NCBI GenBank assembly: GCA_036365455.1
Contig: JAWQUS010000023.1
Span: 5,270,001 to 5,334,000 of the forward strand
Origin: Macrosoma leucophasiata
Taxonomy: Eukaryota; Arthropoda; Insecta; Lepidoptera; Hedylidae
DNA: 64,000 bases
Direction: 5' to 3'
The notes under the pieces were generated by a model. It saw only the letters and a list, made by a program, of their open reading frames with translations, did no database searches and had not been told where the DNA came from. Positions 34,401-62,303 of this stretch are shown piece after piece (the stretch's first letter is position 1; each line of letters starts with the position of its first letter). The position numbers and the translations under genes are program-made.

Positions 34401-36279
34401 TGAAATAGTGTAGTTGAACTCAGTTAAGCAAGTTGAATGAGTTTAATTTGGAATTAACGTTTAATTTCGACGGTTTTATCCCCGCCCCCCCACTCTAGTC
34501 TTCCACAGTTCTCCTCATATATTCAATAAAGGTTAGGAAACTAGTGACGCAACAAACGCACACACATTCCACCAACAGCAAAAGGTTCGTTATGTACGGT
34601 ATGATGTGTACTGAGAAAGGCTAGCAGCAATATAATATACTTACATATTAACACAAAATAAATTTAGATTTCTCATGATGATATTGCTAAAAAAATGTTC
34701 AGTGTCATCATAACTTTTAACAACTTTATATTTTTAGATAAAACATGATGAAAGGTGACTGTTAATACTGCAGCTGTGTGTGATAAAGCGTATTTATTTA
34801 TTTCGGATCGGTAGAGAGTTCTCTCTTTCGCGCCTCACCTATGTGACGTTTGTCGATCATTTTGAACAAGTTTTTACCAATAGCGAACTTTTAGTGCTTA
34901 CTATTGCTTAGGAAGCGCGCATGGCCCGGCGGCTGGTGTAGATCGTAAGCGATCTACTCGGTTAAGCATTTCGGGCGCGGTCGGGTAGTGTGATGGGTGA
35001 CGCTAGTGGCAAACTAAATGCGCGTTAAGCCGTCGGTCGTCCCGGTTGCTATCGATAGATAGCAGTCGTTAAACCTTGTCGGAAGCCTTATGGGCGGTTT
35101 GAAAACGTACGAAAGCGGGTTGGCCACTAGCCCACCCACCTCCACCAATCCTCATTGGAGCAACGTGGTGGAGTAAGCTCCAGACTGCCTCCCAAAAGAG
35201 GGGAGAGACTCGTGCCCCGCAGTGGGACGTATAATGGGTTGCCATTATTATTATTATATACTGCTTACGTAGGTAGTGTGCAGCACAGATAACGCTCTAC
35301 GAAGTCAACACAAGCTGATTGTCTCTTTCGTAGGCTCGATCTGCAATATTTGTTACTGGGTACTGTAATAAGTTAGTGGACAACTTCTATGTATTGTGGT
35401 TTATTGGTCGGCTCAAGACCTATACTCAATACTCAATATTTATTGCTTTCATTTGTTACAGTAGGTAATTACAATAATTATAATGGTGGTATATTACATT
35501 TTTGTTAGAATGTCACAAATGAACCCTATTTGGGTATTGCAATCCATTTAATGCAGTGAGAGCAAACCGATTCATTTTTAAGCATTTATTTATTTATATT
35601 TTTAGCCAGTCATCAGTGTTTTCAAAATATGTCTGTGTCGGTTCTTTGTTGCTTACTCAATTACCGTGAGATTGTAGGTTATCGACGTTGTAAGCAGGTT
35701 GCAGGTTGCGAGTAACAATATGGGCGACCGCGAAAACCTTATAATGGCTTGCGTAATGTCGGCCGTTACGTCATCATATCAGCGATTGCAGAGGCGGTAG
35801 TTTTATCGAAGGACGCTGCTGCCCATTTTGCGTGATTGCACGTACTACCGCCGTCCCATTGGAATGGTTTGCCCGCTATTGTTCGGTTGACTGACTGCAC
35901 TAATGGACGAATTCTCTTCCAGTAGAAGAAAATTCTTCCGAATATTCTGAGCGGTGGGATCGTATTCGCGATGCCAATGCCGACCGTTTGCATTTAGAAT
36001 ATTCATATCATGCTTATATTATGCCACATTTAAAAATAATAAATGTTTGTCAATTTGCAGGTCATCAACGGAGCGGGCCACCACGTATACCTAGACAAAC
36101 CGGACCTATTCAACAAATTTGTTAATGAAGCGTGCGCACGCGCCGACGCGGAGCCCAGGCACCCAAGCATTGAGAAGAATCCTACAGATGCCACCAACGC
36201 CAATTCTATTCCCACAAATGACACCACCAATGCTGCCAACCCATCTGAAAGCCGACCAAACCCCACGCCGGTTTCCTAG
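19438..36279 (+). CDS. ABHD4/ABHD5: Alpha/beta hydrolase of the ABHD4/ABHD5 (CGI-58) family
   Basis: Family members act on lipids: ABHD4 is a lyso-N-acyl-PE lipase, and ABHD5/CGI-58 activates triglyceride lipase on lipid droplets. Exons: 19438..19475, 21763..21810, 22667..22743, 30053..30259, 30755..30929, 32088..32360, 33008..33194, 36061..36279 (stop TAG); in phase, 407 residues. The N-terminus has a Trp-rich stretch (residues 19-37, six Trp) like the droplet anchor of CGI-58. Next come the HGMAAG oxyanion loop (95-100), [11 protein letters not shown], the nucleophile elbow GHSLGG with Ser166, and ILADPWGF. After [13 protein letters not shown] and WVD (Asp316) comes HHVYLD (342-347), the HxxxxD motif of the family. 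Ser166 makes it look like an active hydrolase, since vertebrate ABHD5 has Asn there. A 45-residue Asn/Thr/Pro-rich tail exceeds vertebrate length. Exons 1-3 are short and rest on phase and the Trp motif. Confidence 0.9.
20454..20552 (+). repeat. R1 fragment (3' end)
   Basis: Only the end of R1 is present, from TGGTCTTCGTGTGGGTGTC to the TTACATAAAAAA tail. In ABHD intron 1. The rest of that intron (19476-21762) is AT-rich, with no recognised gene. Confidence 0.65.
22744..24059 (+). other. ABHD intron 3, first part
   Basis: AT-rich. A G-run (GGGGGGGGGGAGGG) lies near 23917. I see no gene and no element with clear borders. Confidence 0.4.
24060..24902. repeat. Cluster of R1 fragments with one tRNA-derived SINE
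   Basis: R1 pieces lie at 24060-24212, 24488-24685 and 24842-24902. A reverse-oriented SINE-T copy occupies about 24222-24455 (GGGAATCGAACCC B-box complement, ending CTGAGGCAGT). All are in ABHD intron 3. Confidence 0.65.
24903..25620 (+). other. ABHD intron 3, gene-free stretch
   Basis: AT-rich, including a T-rich open stretch near 25366-25548 that looks like chance. No recognised element. Confidence 0.4.
25627..25712 (+). repeat. R1 fragment (middle part)
   Basis: CTACCGCCAAATGGTAGGT..ATCGTGTTCCGG..GCCCCGTAATAAC matches the middle of R1 only. Confidence 0.5.
25758..25945. mobile_element. MITE family B copy (AGAGCGTTATCTCT arms)
   Basis: Arms TATAGAGCGTTATCTCT and AGAGATAACGCTCTACA face each other. 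The spacer has CACACTGCCTACGTAAG. Other copies are at 33625-33822, 34803-35340 (split by a SINE) and 44553-44753. Confidence 0.7.
26543..26622 (+). tRNA. tRNA-Leu (AAG anticodon), probably decayed, inside hAT
   Basis: The A-box is TGGCCGAGCGGTCT. The anticodon stem CTGGT/ACCAG frames the loop TTAAGGC (AAG). The type II variable arm is TCTCTTCGGAGG, and the T-arm has GGGTTCGAATCTC. A T-run follows from about 26629. Compared with the usual insect tRNA-Leu, the acceptor stem has a mismatch (5' GGTAGCG against 3' CGCTCTC) and the D-loop is one base short. Function is therefore uncertain. Confidence 0.7.
26933..27680 (+). pseudogene. hAT transposase, C-terminal part, frameshifted
   Basis: Two overlapping frames meet near 27400-27440. 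The first (26933-27442) includes [34 protein letters not shown] and WIHNPF. The second (27408-27680) has [31 protein letters not shown] and [18 protein letters not shown], which is the hAT dimerisation (hATC) end. Together they match the ZBED5/FAM200/SCAND3 group. The BED finger and the N-terminal catalytic part are absent, so it cannot be an active transposase. Confidence 0.85.
28290..28560 (+). repeat. Interspersed repeat with GCCGGGTCAGCTA end
   Basis: TCTCGCTGAAACTCGAGAACG and ACAAAGTTTGCCGGGTCAGC are phrases of a common lepidopteran interspersed repeat (established knowledge, from memory). Borders are unclear. Confidence 0.4.
28614..28641. repeat. (TAGA)n microsatellite
   Basis: About seven TAGA units, followed by CCGACCGACCG. 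Confidence 0.9.
28975..29165 (+). repeat. Interspersed repeat E5 copy
   Basis: Same body as 3648-3832: GAGACCCTATAATGCTTTC, CTTATGAATTTATGTG and TCTCTTTTTACTGTCGC. In ABHD intron 3. Confidence 0.65.
29440..29655 (-). repeat. Interspersed repeat R2 copy
   Basis: Shares GTTTGTAATATAAAAAT, TATACACGGT and TTTCACTGGCAGATAGCT with copies at 40726-41013, 42786-43084 and 47937-48212. Probably a non-LTR 3' end or derived short element; not classified. Confidence 0.55.
29720..29965 (-). mobile_element. tRNA-derived SINE-T copy (reverse, truncated head)
   Basis: GAAGGGTTAGGCAGAGGTAA, ATTCGCCTGTTACGTTT and TGTTGACATCTCCG match the SINE-T body at 55721-56035. The tRNA head is degraded (GACCCGAGAATCAAA). 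It ends about 90 bp before the ABHD exon at 30053. Confidence 0.65.
32013..32057. repeat. Perfect 20-bp palindrome just upstream of ABHD exon 6
   Basis: AACTTTTATCTAGCTAGTGT (32013-32032) and its exact inverse (32038-32057) surround a 5-base loop. The exon 6 acceptor lies 30 bases further on, so the hairpin sits over the likely branch-point region. Confidence 0.85.
32390..32535 (+). repeat. Interspersed repeat E5 copy
   Basis: TTAAATCTAATGAATTTATG, TCTCTTTTTACTGTCGCTT and AGAAGTTTAGTCTTCAAG match the E5 body. It begins about 30 bases after ABHD exon 6. Confidence 0.6.
32725..32870 (-). repeat. R1 fragment (reverse)
   Basis: AGGTGGCAAACAAATGTGCAG and CCAGAGGTCGAAATGCAGATG are the complement of the R1 3' half, interrupted by a short ATCGATAGATATC palindrome. 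Confidence 0.55.
33242..33511 (-). repeat. Interspersed repeat R1 copy (reverse, near full length)
   Basis: Reads AAGGTGGCAAACAAGCATG through TCGAGCTCCTACACTGGAAC to CTCTACCACCAGT, a complete R1 on the minus strand. In ABHD intron 7. Confidence 0.8.
33625..33822. mobile_element. MITE family B copy
   Basis: Near-intact ends ATCGAGCTTAGGAAAGAGAC and TCTCTTTCCTAGAG, with inner arms CGTAGAGCGTTATCTCT and AGAGATAACGCTCTAC. Confidence 0.75.
34030..34236 (+). repeat. Repeat X copy (intact)
   Basis: Unbroken copy: GAGAATATGTAATATTACTA, ATAGAATGGACACTTCGACG, GCGTGTAAATACACGTCAC and GCGTTTGTATGGAATTTTG. It serves as the uninterrupted reference for the copy split by hAT. Confidence 0.7.
34404..34618 (+). 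repeat. Inverted duplication arm A in ABHD intron 7
   Basis: Matches, in reverse, the segment 36381-36588 that lies in the presumed ABHD 3' UTR. Shared phrases: AGTGTAGTTGAACTCAGTTA, CTAGTGACGCAACAAACGCA and CGTTATGTACGGTATGATG. Roughly 90% alike by eye, with small indels. It includes AATAAA at 34525-34530 in the sense direction. Confidence 0.85.
34803..35340. mobile_element. MITE family B copy split by a SINE
   Basis: The left part ends near 34898 (TTTTTACCAATAGCGAA) and the right part resumes near 35257 (CTGCTTACGTAGGTAGTGTG, AACGCTCTACGAAG). The insert is the 5S-derived SINE. Confidence 0.65.
34899..35256 (+). mobile_element. 5S-rRNA-derived SINE (SINE3 type)
   Basis: Positions 34951-35015 align to the 3' half of animal 5S rRNA: GGTTAAGCA..TCGGGCGCGGT..GATGGGTGAC. 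Downstream is a body ending AGGGGAGAGACTCGTGCC, TATAATGGGTTGCCATTAT and an ATT-repeat tail. A second copy at 49063-49325 lacks the 5S module. In ABHD intron 7. Confidence 0.8.
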
Positions 36280-36380
36280 CATAAGTTCAAACTCTATGCC
36301 GTCGTTCTGGCTCTGGCCGTCGGCATATATTATTACCCAAGATCTGTTTTCTGGGTAATAGTACCAAATTATTCAAGGAT

Positions 36381-36588
36381 TTTCTCAGTACACATCATAC
36401 CGTACATAACGAACCTTTTGCTGTTGCTGGGATGTGTGTGCGTTTGTTGCGTCACTAGTTTCTTGGCCTTTATTGAATATATGAGGACAATTGTGGAAGA
36501 CTAGGATGGGGGATTAAGCCGTCGAAATTAAACGTTTATATCAAAATAAACTCGTTTAACTTGCTTAACTGAGTTCAACTACACTATT
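36381..36588 (-). repeat. Inverted duplication arm B, downstream of the ABHD stop codon
   Basis: Inverse of 34404-34618. It starts about 100 bases after the ABHD stop, so it is likely 3' UTR. A weaker match (TTTCGTCGATGAAATCC on the minus strand) extends it to about 36612. Confidence 0.85.
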
Positions 36589-36612
36589 TGGATTTCATCG
36601 ACGAAAATTGAT

Positions 36613-37936
36613 CGCAGGTAAGATAAAATGCGTTTAATGTTCTGAACGGACGAAGAATGCTCGTTCAATGCATTAAACGCGTTCAGGGACTGTTATTGAA
36701 AATAACTATTTGGATTTGATATGGATTATTATGGACTTTGTCACATTTTAGACAATGTTTTGTATTTCTTTAAATGGGTTGAAGAGTTGCGGAGATTTAT
36801 TTTTACTGTACTCGTGAGCTTTTTTTCTATGATAACATAAACGCAGTTTTATTACAATATCTCAGGAACACCGCTGAAATACGATCGCAGTTGATCGCGT
36901 TCAAATGAAAATGTATAACTCTTCTATCTTGGAAATCGGCCTCAATTTTGATTTCTCAAAAATAAATTGCCTAATATTTCTGTTAATGAAATTTCACTGA
37001 TTTGTAGACGATTGACTTTTAGTTGAAATAAATTATTGCATGTTTAAAGTTTGGTCCCACCACAAATGATTAAAGTTTTATTTTATGTCAAATTTAACAC
37101 AAACAAACAGTAACATTCACTTTTAGCAGTGACTGCGAAATGTGTTGCACAACTGTATACTTTGGCATAAAAGTAATCAGAGTTGACAAACATCTGTCAG
37201 ATTTGAGGTTAACTTTAACATTAACCATCCCAGCTCGGGAATTATCAAATGTAACTCATTTTTGCTTAACCAGTACTTTATCAGATTAGTTAAAGCTCAA
37301 GGAAGATGGTGCAACCCAGTCTTAGATAAATAGGAGGACACTGCCAAAACACTTCTCATATTATTAATAGTTAGAAAAAGATTTGAAATTAGATTTTTAG
37401 ATTCATGGAACGCACACAAACACTCACATTAGTATTTACGAAATCCATGATATCGAATATTCTATTGCCTATATGAGCTTAAAAAAACCTTGTCCTGCTA
37501 GAAATTATGGAAAACACGCACATAAAAGGCCCTTCTTAATATTTATCGATGTACTCTAGAGTAATAAAGAATCATGGCAAGTTCCATGCGTTGATTTGTA
37601 CAAAAGATATGAAAAAAAAAGGTTCAAAGTAAAATAGTTTAGAAATATTATCTAAGGATAGAACATTACCTGGTATTAAAACTATTTTTAAATAACCGGA
37701 AAAAAATGGTAAACAATTGTGGAAGCACTCCATACTAAACTTCAATTTTAAACCTTTTATTCCGGAGAATTAAAAATATTTTCAATATCAGGAAATGTTT
37801 AGCCTCACTAGATAATATTACAAAACTGTTGTTCCGTCATTTTTAGGCTTAGGTTGTTTCTGTACAAATCTTGTAACAATCCTTTCCATTTAGTTAACAT
37901 CAACATGAACCAAGATATTAAACCCCATAAAGCAAC
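36613..37936. other. ABHD downstream / intergenic stretch
   Basis: AT-rich. AATAAA hexamers at 36545-36550 and 37027-37032 are candidate ABHD poly(A) signals. Near 37225-37325 is a partial relative of the GGGTTGCACC MITE. No gene seen. Confidence 0.45.
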
Positions 37937-38216
37937 ACGGGCCACCGGTCGCGGCGGACCGGAGGGGAGTAGCCATAGCGTTTACTACCGATGTAAAACA
38001 GTCTGTCATTTTTTGCGGGGGGAAATGCGTGCGACACACATGCACACTTCAAAAATCGTCTATTACGAAACTCATACCTTGACTTTAACAAAATACAGAA
38101 ACAATTTCACGCACACATTCAAACATCTAGGCGACAGGTATAGGCCCATTTGGGCTTGTACTTTGACAGAGGGGAAAGCCTGCATATGGCTACTCCCCTC
38201 CGGTGTTGCTCTATGT
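37937..38216. mobile_element. MITE family E4 copy
   Basis: AGCAACACGGGCCACCGG at the left and CTCCGGTGTTGCTCTATG at the right, with the same body as 9207-9562 (TAGCCATAGCGTTTACTACC, CCCATTTGGGCTTGTACTT). The right terminal repeat is shortened. Confidence 0.75.
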
Positions 38217-39544
38217 TAAACCCAGGCTAAGAATTGGACTTCAAAGTACTCTGAGTATATCATGAATTAGCTTTAAACTTCAAATGTAGTGTAGTGTAAA
38301 TATTCTAATGCTTCGTAATTTAGTTACGATTATTTTTGTTTTGTAAATAAATTATTAAAAGCAATTTCGGCATGGGATTGTTACTGAAACACGTCCTACT
38401 ACGTAAATATGCAACTTCGCTTATAAATAAGCTAGTTGTAAAAAAAAAAGAACATAATAACATTTGGCAGTAAATGTCGACGTTCCCATATTTTTTTTTC
38501 GAACAAGGAGCTTATTTAACGTCGAGAACCCGCCGACGGGTTATTAAACAAGGTCATGTAACGTTAACATGCTACTGTACGCGTAAAACTTGAATGAAGA
38601 GAAGAGAGTAAATTTGCCTGCGTAACTTTGCCCCAGTTTTACCTCGCGACGGCAACAGACGAGAAAAAAAGTAGTTAATTACTGCCACATTTGCCTCCTT
38701 CGCGTAACTCTTCTAAACTATACATTGTCTTCTTCGCAGCGACATGTAACTAACTTCACGGACGCATTAAAGTTCTGCGCGAAGTGTACTTGAGTTAATA
38801 TTGAAGAAACACATTTAGTCCCTCCACATTGTTGTTATATCAAGGAATTATTTATTTTTTAATCATTTTTTGACGAACTGTTTCAAATACGACTCGATTT
38901 TTTTGCTCGCAATATTTTTTTGTGTATTTTTGTTTACTCTGTGCCCTTGGAAATTCAGCGCAATCTGCTTTATCTTATAAAGGAGTAAAATGTTCTTTAA
39001 TCGATACCGAACTAATTGTCTCATACATCTTCGGAACAATTAATCCGTTACTCTTTAATAAAATTTTATGGTGTAACGATATTATAATAGAATGTATTAC
39101 TAAATTAAACAGCTATACAAACAGAACTTGATTAGAATTGTTAAACACACGTTAATGTTGTAGGCTTGCAAACAGGTATAATATAAGTATTGATTTAAGT
39201 TTGTTATATTAAATAGGCTTTATAATATGCAAAATGTTTTCATGTAAATAAAAGTAATTTATTTCGAACCTATTGTTTATTTCCCAAAACTCTTCCCTAA
39301 TTTTGAACGTCTAAACACAGGGGCACAGAAACCCTCCAATCAGGGTGATCATCGTTCGAAGCGCGAGAAATGATATAATTATACGTGTCATAGGATTAAC
39401 GCACACCCTGAAATGAGTTTGTTCAGGAAATCGATTTCAGGCATTTTTAATATAGGTAATATTTTATCGAAAAATTAATTAGAATTTAGTAAATTATGAT
39501 CACCCGTTTGGTGAACAGTAAAATACAAATGAAAATGCTAGTCT
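38217..39544. other. ABHD-Mcm4 intergenic stretch, no gene seen
   Basis: AT-rich convergent intergenic DNA. A 69-codon frame at 38922-39131 has no recognisable features and I do not call it. Confidence 0.4.
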
Positions 39545-39884
39545 CAACGAGTTCTAATGACGGTGCTCGCGGGCGTAGGCACCACCGCAATACCTAATAT
39601 ACTTGCCGGTAAATGGTAGTTTCAACACTATCGTGTTCCGGTCAGGTGATGTACGACCCTGTAATTTCCGGCACAGAGACATAACACCTTAGGTCTCAGG
39701 AGTGGTAACTATATGTATTATCTATGGTGGTAACGCATCTGCATTTTGACCTTGGTCTTTGTGTGGGTGTAACGCATCTGCATTTTGACCTTGGTCTTTG
39801 TGTGGGTGTCTATAGGCTGCAGTCATCAACATAACATCAATGTGAACTGCATGCCTGTTTGTCACACCCATTACATAAAAAAAG
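39545..39884 (+). repeat. Interspersed repeat R1 copy with internal duplication
   Basis: Full-length R1 in which the segment GTAACGCATCTGCATTTTG..GTGTGGGTGT is repeated twice in tandem (about 39730-39810). Confidence 0.8.
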
Positions 39885-40033
39885 AACTTGAGTTCTAATG
39901 ACAACAACTTCAATAGAACTCGTTAAGACGTGCATTTTAATATAAAAAATATTTTTTTTAAAAGTAAGTGAAAATTAATCTTATTACTAGCGGGTGTTAA
40001 ATATGGGTGCGCAGGTTACGCGACATTACATTG

Positions 40034-40139
<106 letters not shown>

Positions 40140-40725
40140 TAGCGGCCGTAGGTTAGTGGTATGCGTAGGGTGTGCAGTGTTCGTACAAATTGAGGTCAAC
40201 TTATTTCTTAAATAAGAAATATTAAATACACAAACATGTAATTTCAGTTCATGTATTATTATAACTCGATTTTCTGATAGAAGTCAGACTTTGCGTTATT
40301 CCCGTTATACGAAATATAGAAAATATATTGAAAAAAATAAATCTTCAATGAGAATAAATCTTTTTTAATCATAAAATTGAAGGCACATTTAGTTTCAACA
40401 ATTGAATTTGTATGTTTTTGTACAGGCAATAAAAACTCTTGAATCTTTCCACAACTATAGATCCCTAAATTTAATTGTGTAGTGTTACTCCTTATGAGTT
40501 CCATTTTAAGCATATTCATTACATATCACTTTGAAATAATAAGTACTTAACAGCCCTTTTATTATTTTCAACAGTTAACTTAAAAATACCTTACAAACAA
40601 TACTTACTGAACATTACTTAACAATACTTAGTAAAAGAATCTAAAATAATTTCTTGGTCACTGACATCGGTTCCATCAGGTTCCATATCATCACATCAGA
40701 TTTTATTTTGAAACGAGCTGTGCCC

Positions 40726-41013
40726 GCAACTTCGTCCGTCTAAGCATTTATGATTCTTCAGTCTCTACCCAGACAAAGTCGTGGGCGCAGCTAGTATAAA
40801 GAGCCTAAGTTACTCCTTATTACATAAGCTATCTACCAGTGAAAGTCCCGTCAAAATCGGTCCAGCCGTTCCCGAGATAAGCGGGAACAAACAGACAGAC
40901 AAAAATTGTAAAAAATGTTGTTTTGGTATATGTACTGTGTACACATATGCATTTAGTAAAACACGATTATTTTTATATTACAAACAGACACTCCAATTTC
41001 ATTTATTTGTATA
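40726..41013 (+). repeat. Interspersed repeat R2 copy
   Basis: GCAACTTCGTCCGTCTAAGC, GTGGGCGCAGCTAGTATAA, CCGTTCCCGAGATAAGCGGG and GTTTTGGTATATGTACTG are shared with three other copies in the window. Confidence 0.6.
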
Positions 41014-41456
41014 GATTTAAAACATTTATAAAGGACAGGATCCACGTTGGGCCCGCACCTTGTACACTATAAAGATAGAGAATAATATATATAGAATCAT
41101 GGAAAAATACTCAAAAAATAATTTGAATCGTTGTTTTTTTTTGTCGGAAATATTTATTTTATGTAATTTTTGTATGACAACAATATATCACCCTAACGCT
41201 ACTATGACATTCTTGTTTTTTAAATATATACTTACGACAATTAATTGAAGGTATAATAATCGATATGAATAGCTGAAAATGATTAAGGATTTTATGCTTC
41301 TTTTCTCAATATAGTGTAAAAGGTACGGGCCCAAGCTCCATACATTTTGGAACGTATCCTTTAACTCTCAGTTTTCTGATTACACATTGATCACAGTATT
41401 ACAAAGGCGTTTTGTATGGCAGGCAGAAATGTTGTAATTATTTGTCTACATGTTCA

Positions 41457-60539
<19,083 letters not shown>

Positions 60540-60656
60540 TTTGTTACGTTTTTATAAACAAATCAAAACAACATTCAATTGAACATTTGGATGAATTATG
60601 GTACTTTTAGTACTTTTCACAGAAAAACACGCGCAAACGCAAACAATGCCGTAAAA

Positions 60657-60668
60657 TTTGGCGCGAAT
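60657..60668. promoter_or_regulatory. E2F-type site upstream of Mcm4
   Basis: TTTGGCGCGAA matches the E2F consensus TTTSGCGC. It lies about 118 bp upstream of the Mcm4 ATG. E2F control of MCM genes in S phase is well established in animals, which makes this match credible. Confidence 0.65.
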
Positions 60669-60899
60669 TTATGACATTGACAGTTGACATCACAGACCAA
60701 TAGACATGAGTTCGTTATATCAAAACATAACAAAAACTAGTTATACTTCCATACTATACCATACCGACATGCCTCACATAGAAAACGGATATATTAAAAA
60801 CGCTCAACTACAGCGTAACTTGAAAACGCTCGCAACGTTTTCCAACTCATATTCACAATATCAAAATAACATCATAACGATCATAACATTGATAACATT

Positions 60900-61430
60900 C
60901 ATAACTTGAAAACTTGCCATAACCATAACGCGCCCAAGCCATATTCGCCTCCTCTCTGTCTGATTAAAGGCGATGCAATGCGTAAAGTGAGACAGTATGA
61001 ATATCAAACCGAAAACGAAAAACCGAAACGCTTCCAGTTTTTCTAATTTAAACTTTATTCTGAAGAGGTTAAGTTCTATTTATTTAAATCATAACTTGAA
61101 AACTTGCCATAACCATAACGCGGCAGTTAAAGCCATATTCGCCTCCTCTCTGTCTCAATAAGGGCGATGTAATGCGTAAAGTGAGATAGTATGAATATCA
61201 AACCGCAAACGAGAACAGAAACGCTTTCAGTTTTTCAAACTTAAACTTTATTCTCCAGGCATTAAGGATTATTTATTTAAATCATAACATTCATAACTAG
61301 AAAACGTGCCGTAACCATAACGCGGCAAGTATTGTTACCTATTCTTTGACGCGGCAATAAAAACCATATTCGGTGCCTCTCTTTCTAATTTAAACTTTAT
61401 TATTAAGAAGTTATTTATTTATATTTATTA
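60900..61430. repeat. Three-unit tandem repeat (~190 bp) upstream of Mcm4
   Basis: Units start at about 60900, 61090 and 61282 with ATAACTTGAAAACTTGCC and CATAACCATAACGCG. They include GCCATATTCGCCTCCTCTCT and TAAACTTTATTCT. The third unit is more diverged and shorter. Confidence 0.8.
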
Positions 61431-61549
61431 TTTTGAAAGTTATATAGTATCATTTTTTTTATAGAATCTACAAGTCCTTAAGTACCTTACGTTTTATTTA
61501 CGAAAGTAAATAAATAATAATATATATAAAAAATAATAATAATAGTAGG

Positions 61550-61930
61550 CTTGCACAAACTAACAATGACGTTTGATTGTATTTTTTTTATTATTCGCAA
61601 TAAAACACGGGCAGGATTTTTTTTAATTTCTAAAATTACGTTTGATTTGTGCGTTTGAAACTTGTTAGAGAGACAGAATTCTGTTTTAATACGTGATTAC
61701 GCCGGCCACTCACCTTCCGTTTTATTATAATAAGCCAACGACGATTGTTTTATGAGTTTGTGCAAATATTGTGACCACACACGCTACGTTTTACTTGTGC
61801 AAACCTAAAGCGCACTTGAAATGTAACATCTGTGATTGGCGTAGGGTGTGTGACCAGAATTCTGTTTTAATACGCAATATTTATACGTCAATGTTAGCTT
61901 GCGCAAGTCTAAATTTGCGAAAGTAAAACG
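61550..61930. repeat. Unclassified element-like region with direct repeat
   Basis: AGACAGAATTCTG and CCAGAATTCTGTTTTAATACG recur 180 bp apart. TTGCACAAACTAAC near the left and TTGCGCAAGTCTAA near the right hint at element ends. No coding capacity. Confidence 0.4.
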
Positions 61931-62303
61931 TAAGGAGTATGGCCGGTATCTATTCGGTCACCCGACCCCCCCGTGGCTGTGGCTCCCCGGCAGATGGACA
62001 GAATTTGACGTCTTGGATTTCGCGGTTATTGTAGTACAAAAAAGACCGTGTTGCTATTGGATGTTATGTTTAACGTGTAGGGGAAGGACTATGCGTCCTA
62101 TTGGATAAAAAATTAGCCATTGAAGAAAAAAGTATAGGGATGGCGATCTTTGCCAAAAATAATGACTTATGGAATCGATTCTAGTCGAAGATCAGATAAA
62201 AAAAGTTAATTTAAGGCAGTTCGATCGATACTCAAAAAAAATCGTAACCATTTTTTTCCAAAATAGACTTTTATCGACATGTTTTTGAGGTGGTATTTTA
62301 CGG

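Noticed and set aside
38922..39131. Small gene between ABHD and Mcm4
   Set aside because: AT-rich, no codon bias, no motif; likely chance.
61899..62108. 69-codon plus-strand gene
   Set aside because: No similarity that I recognise; it overlaps an element-like region.
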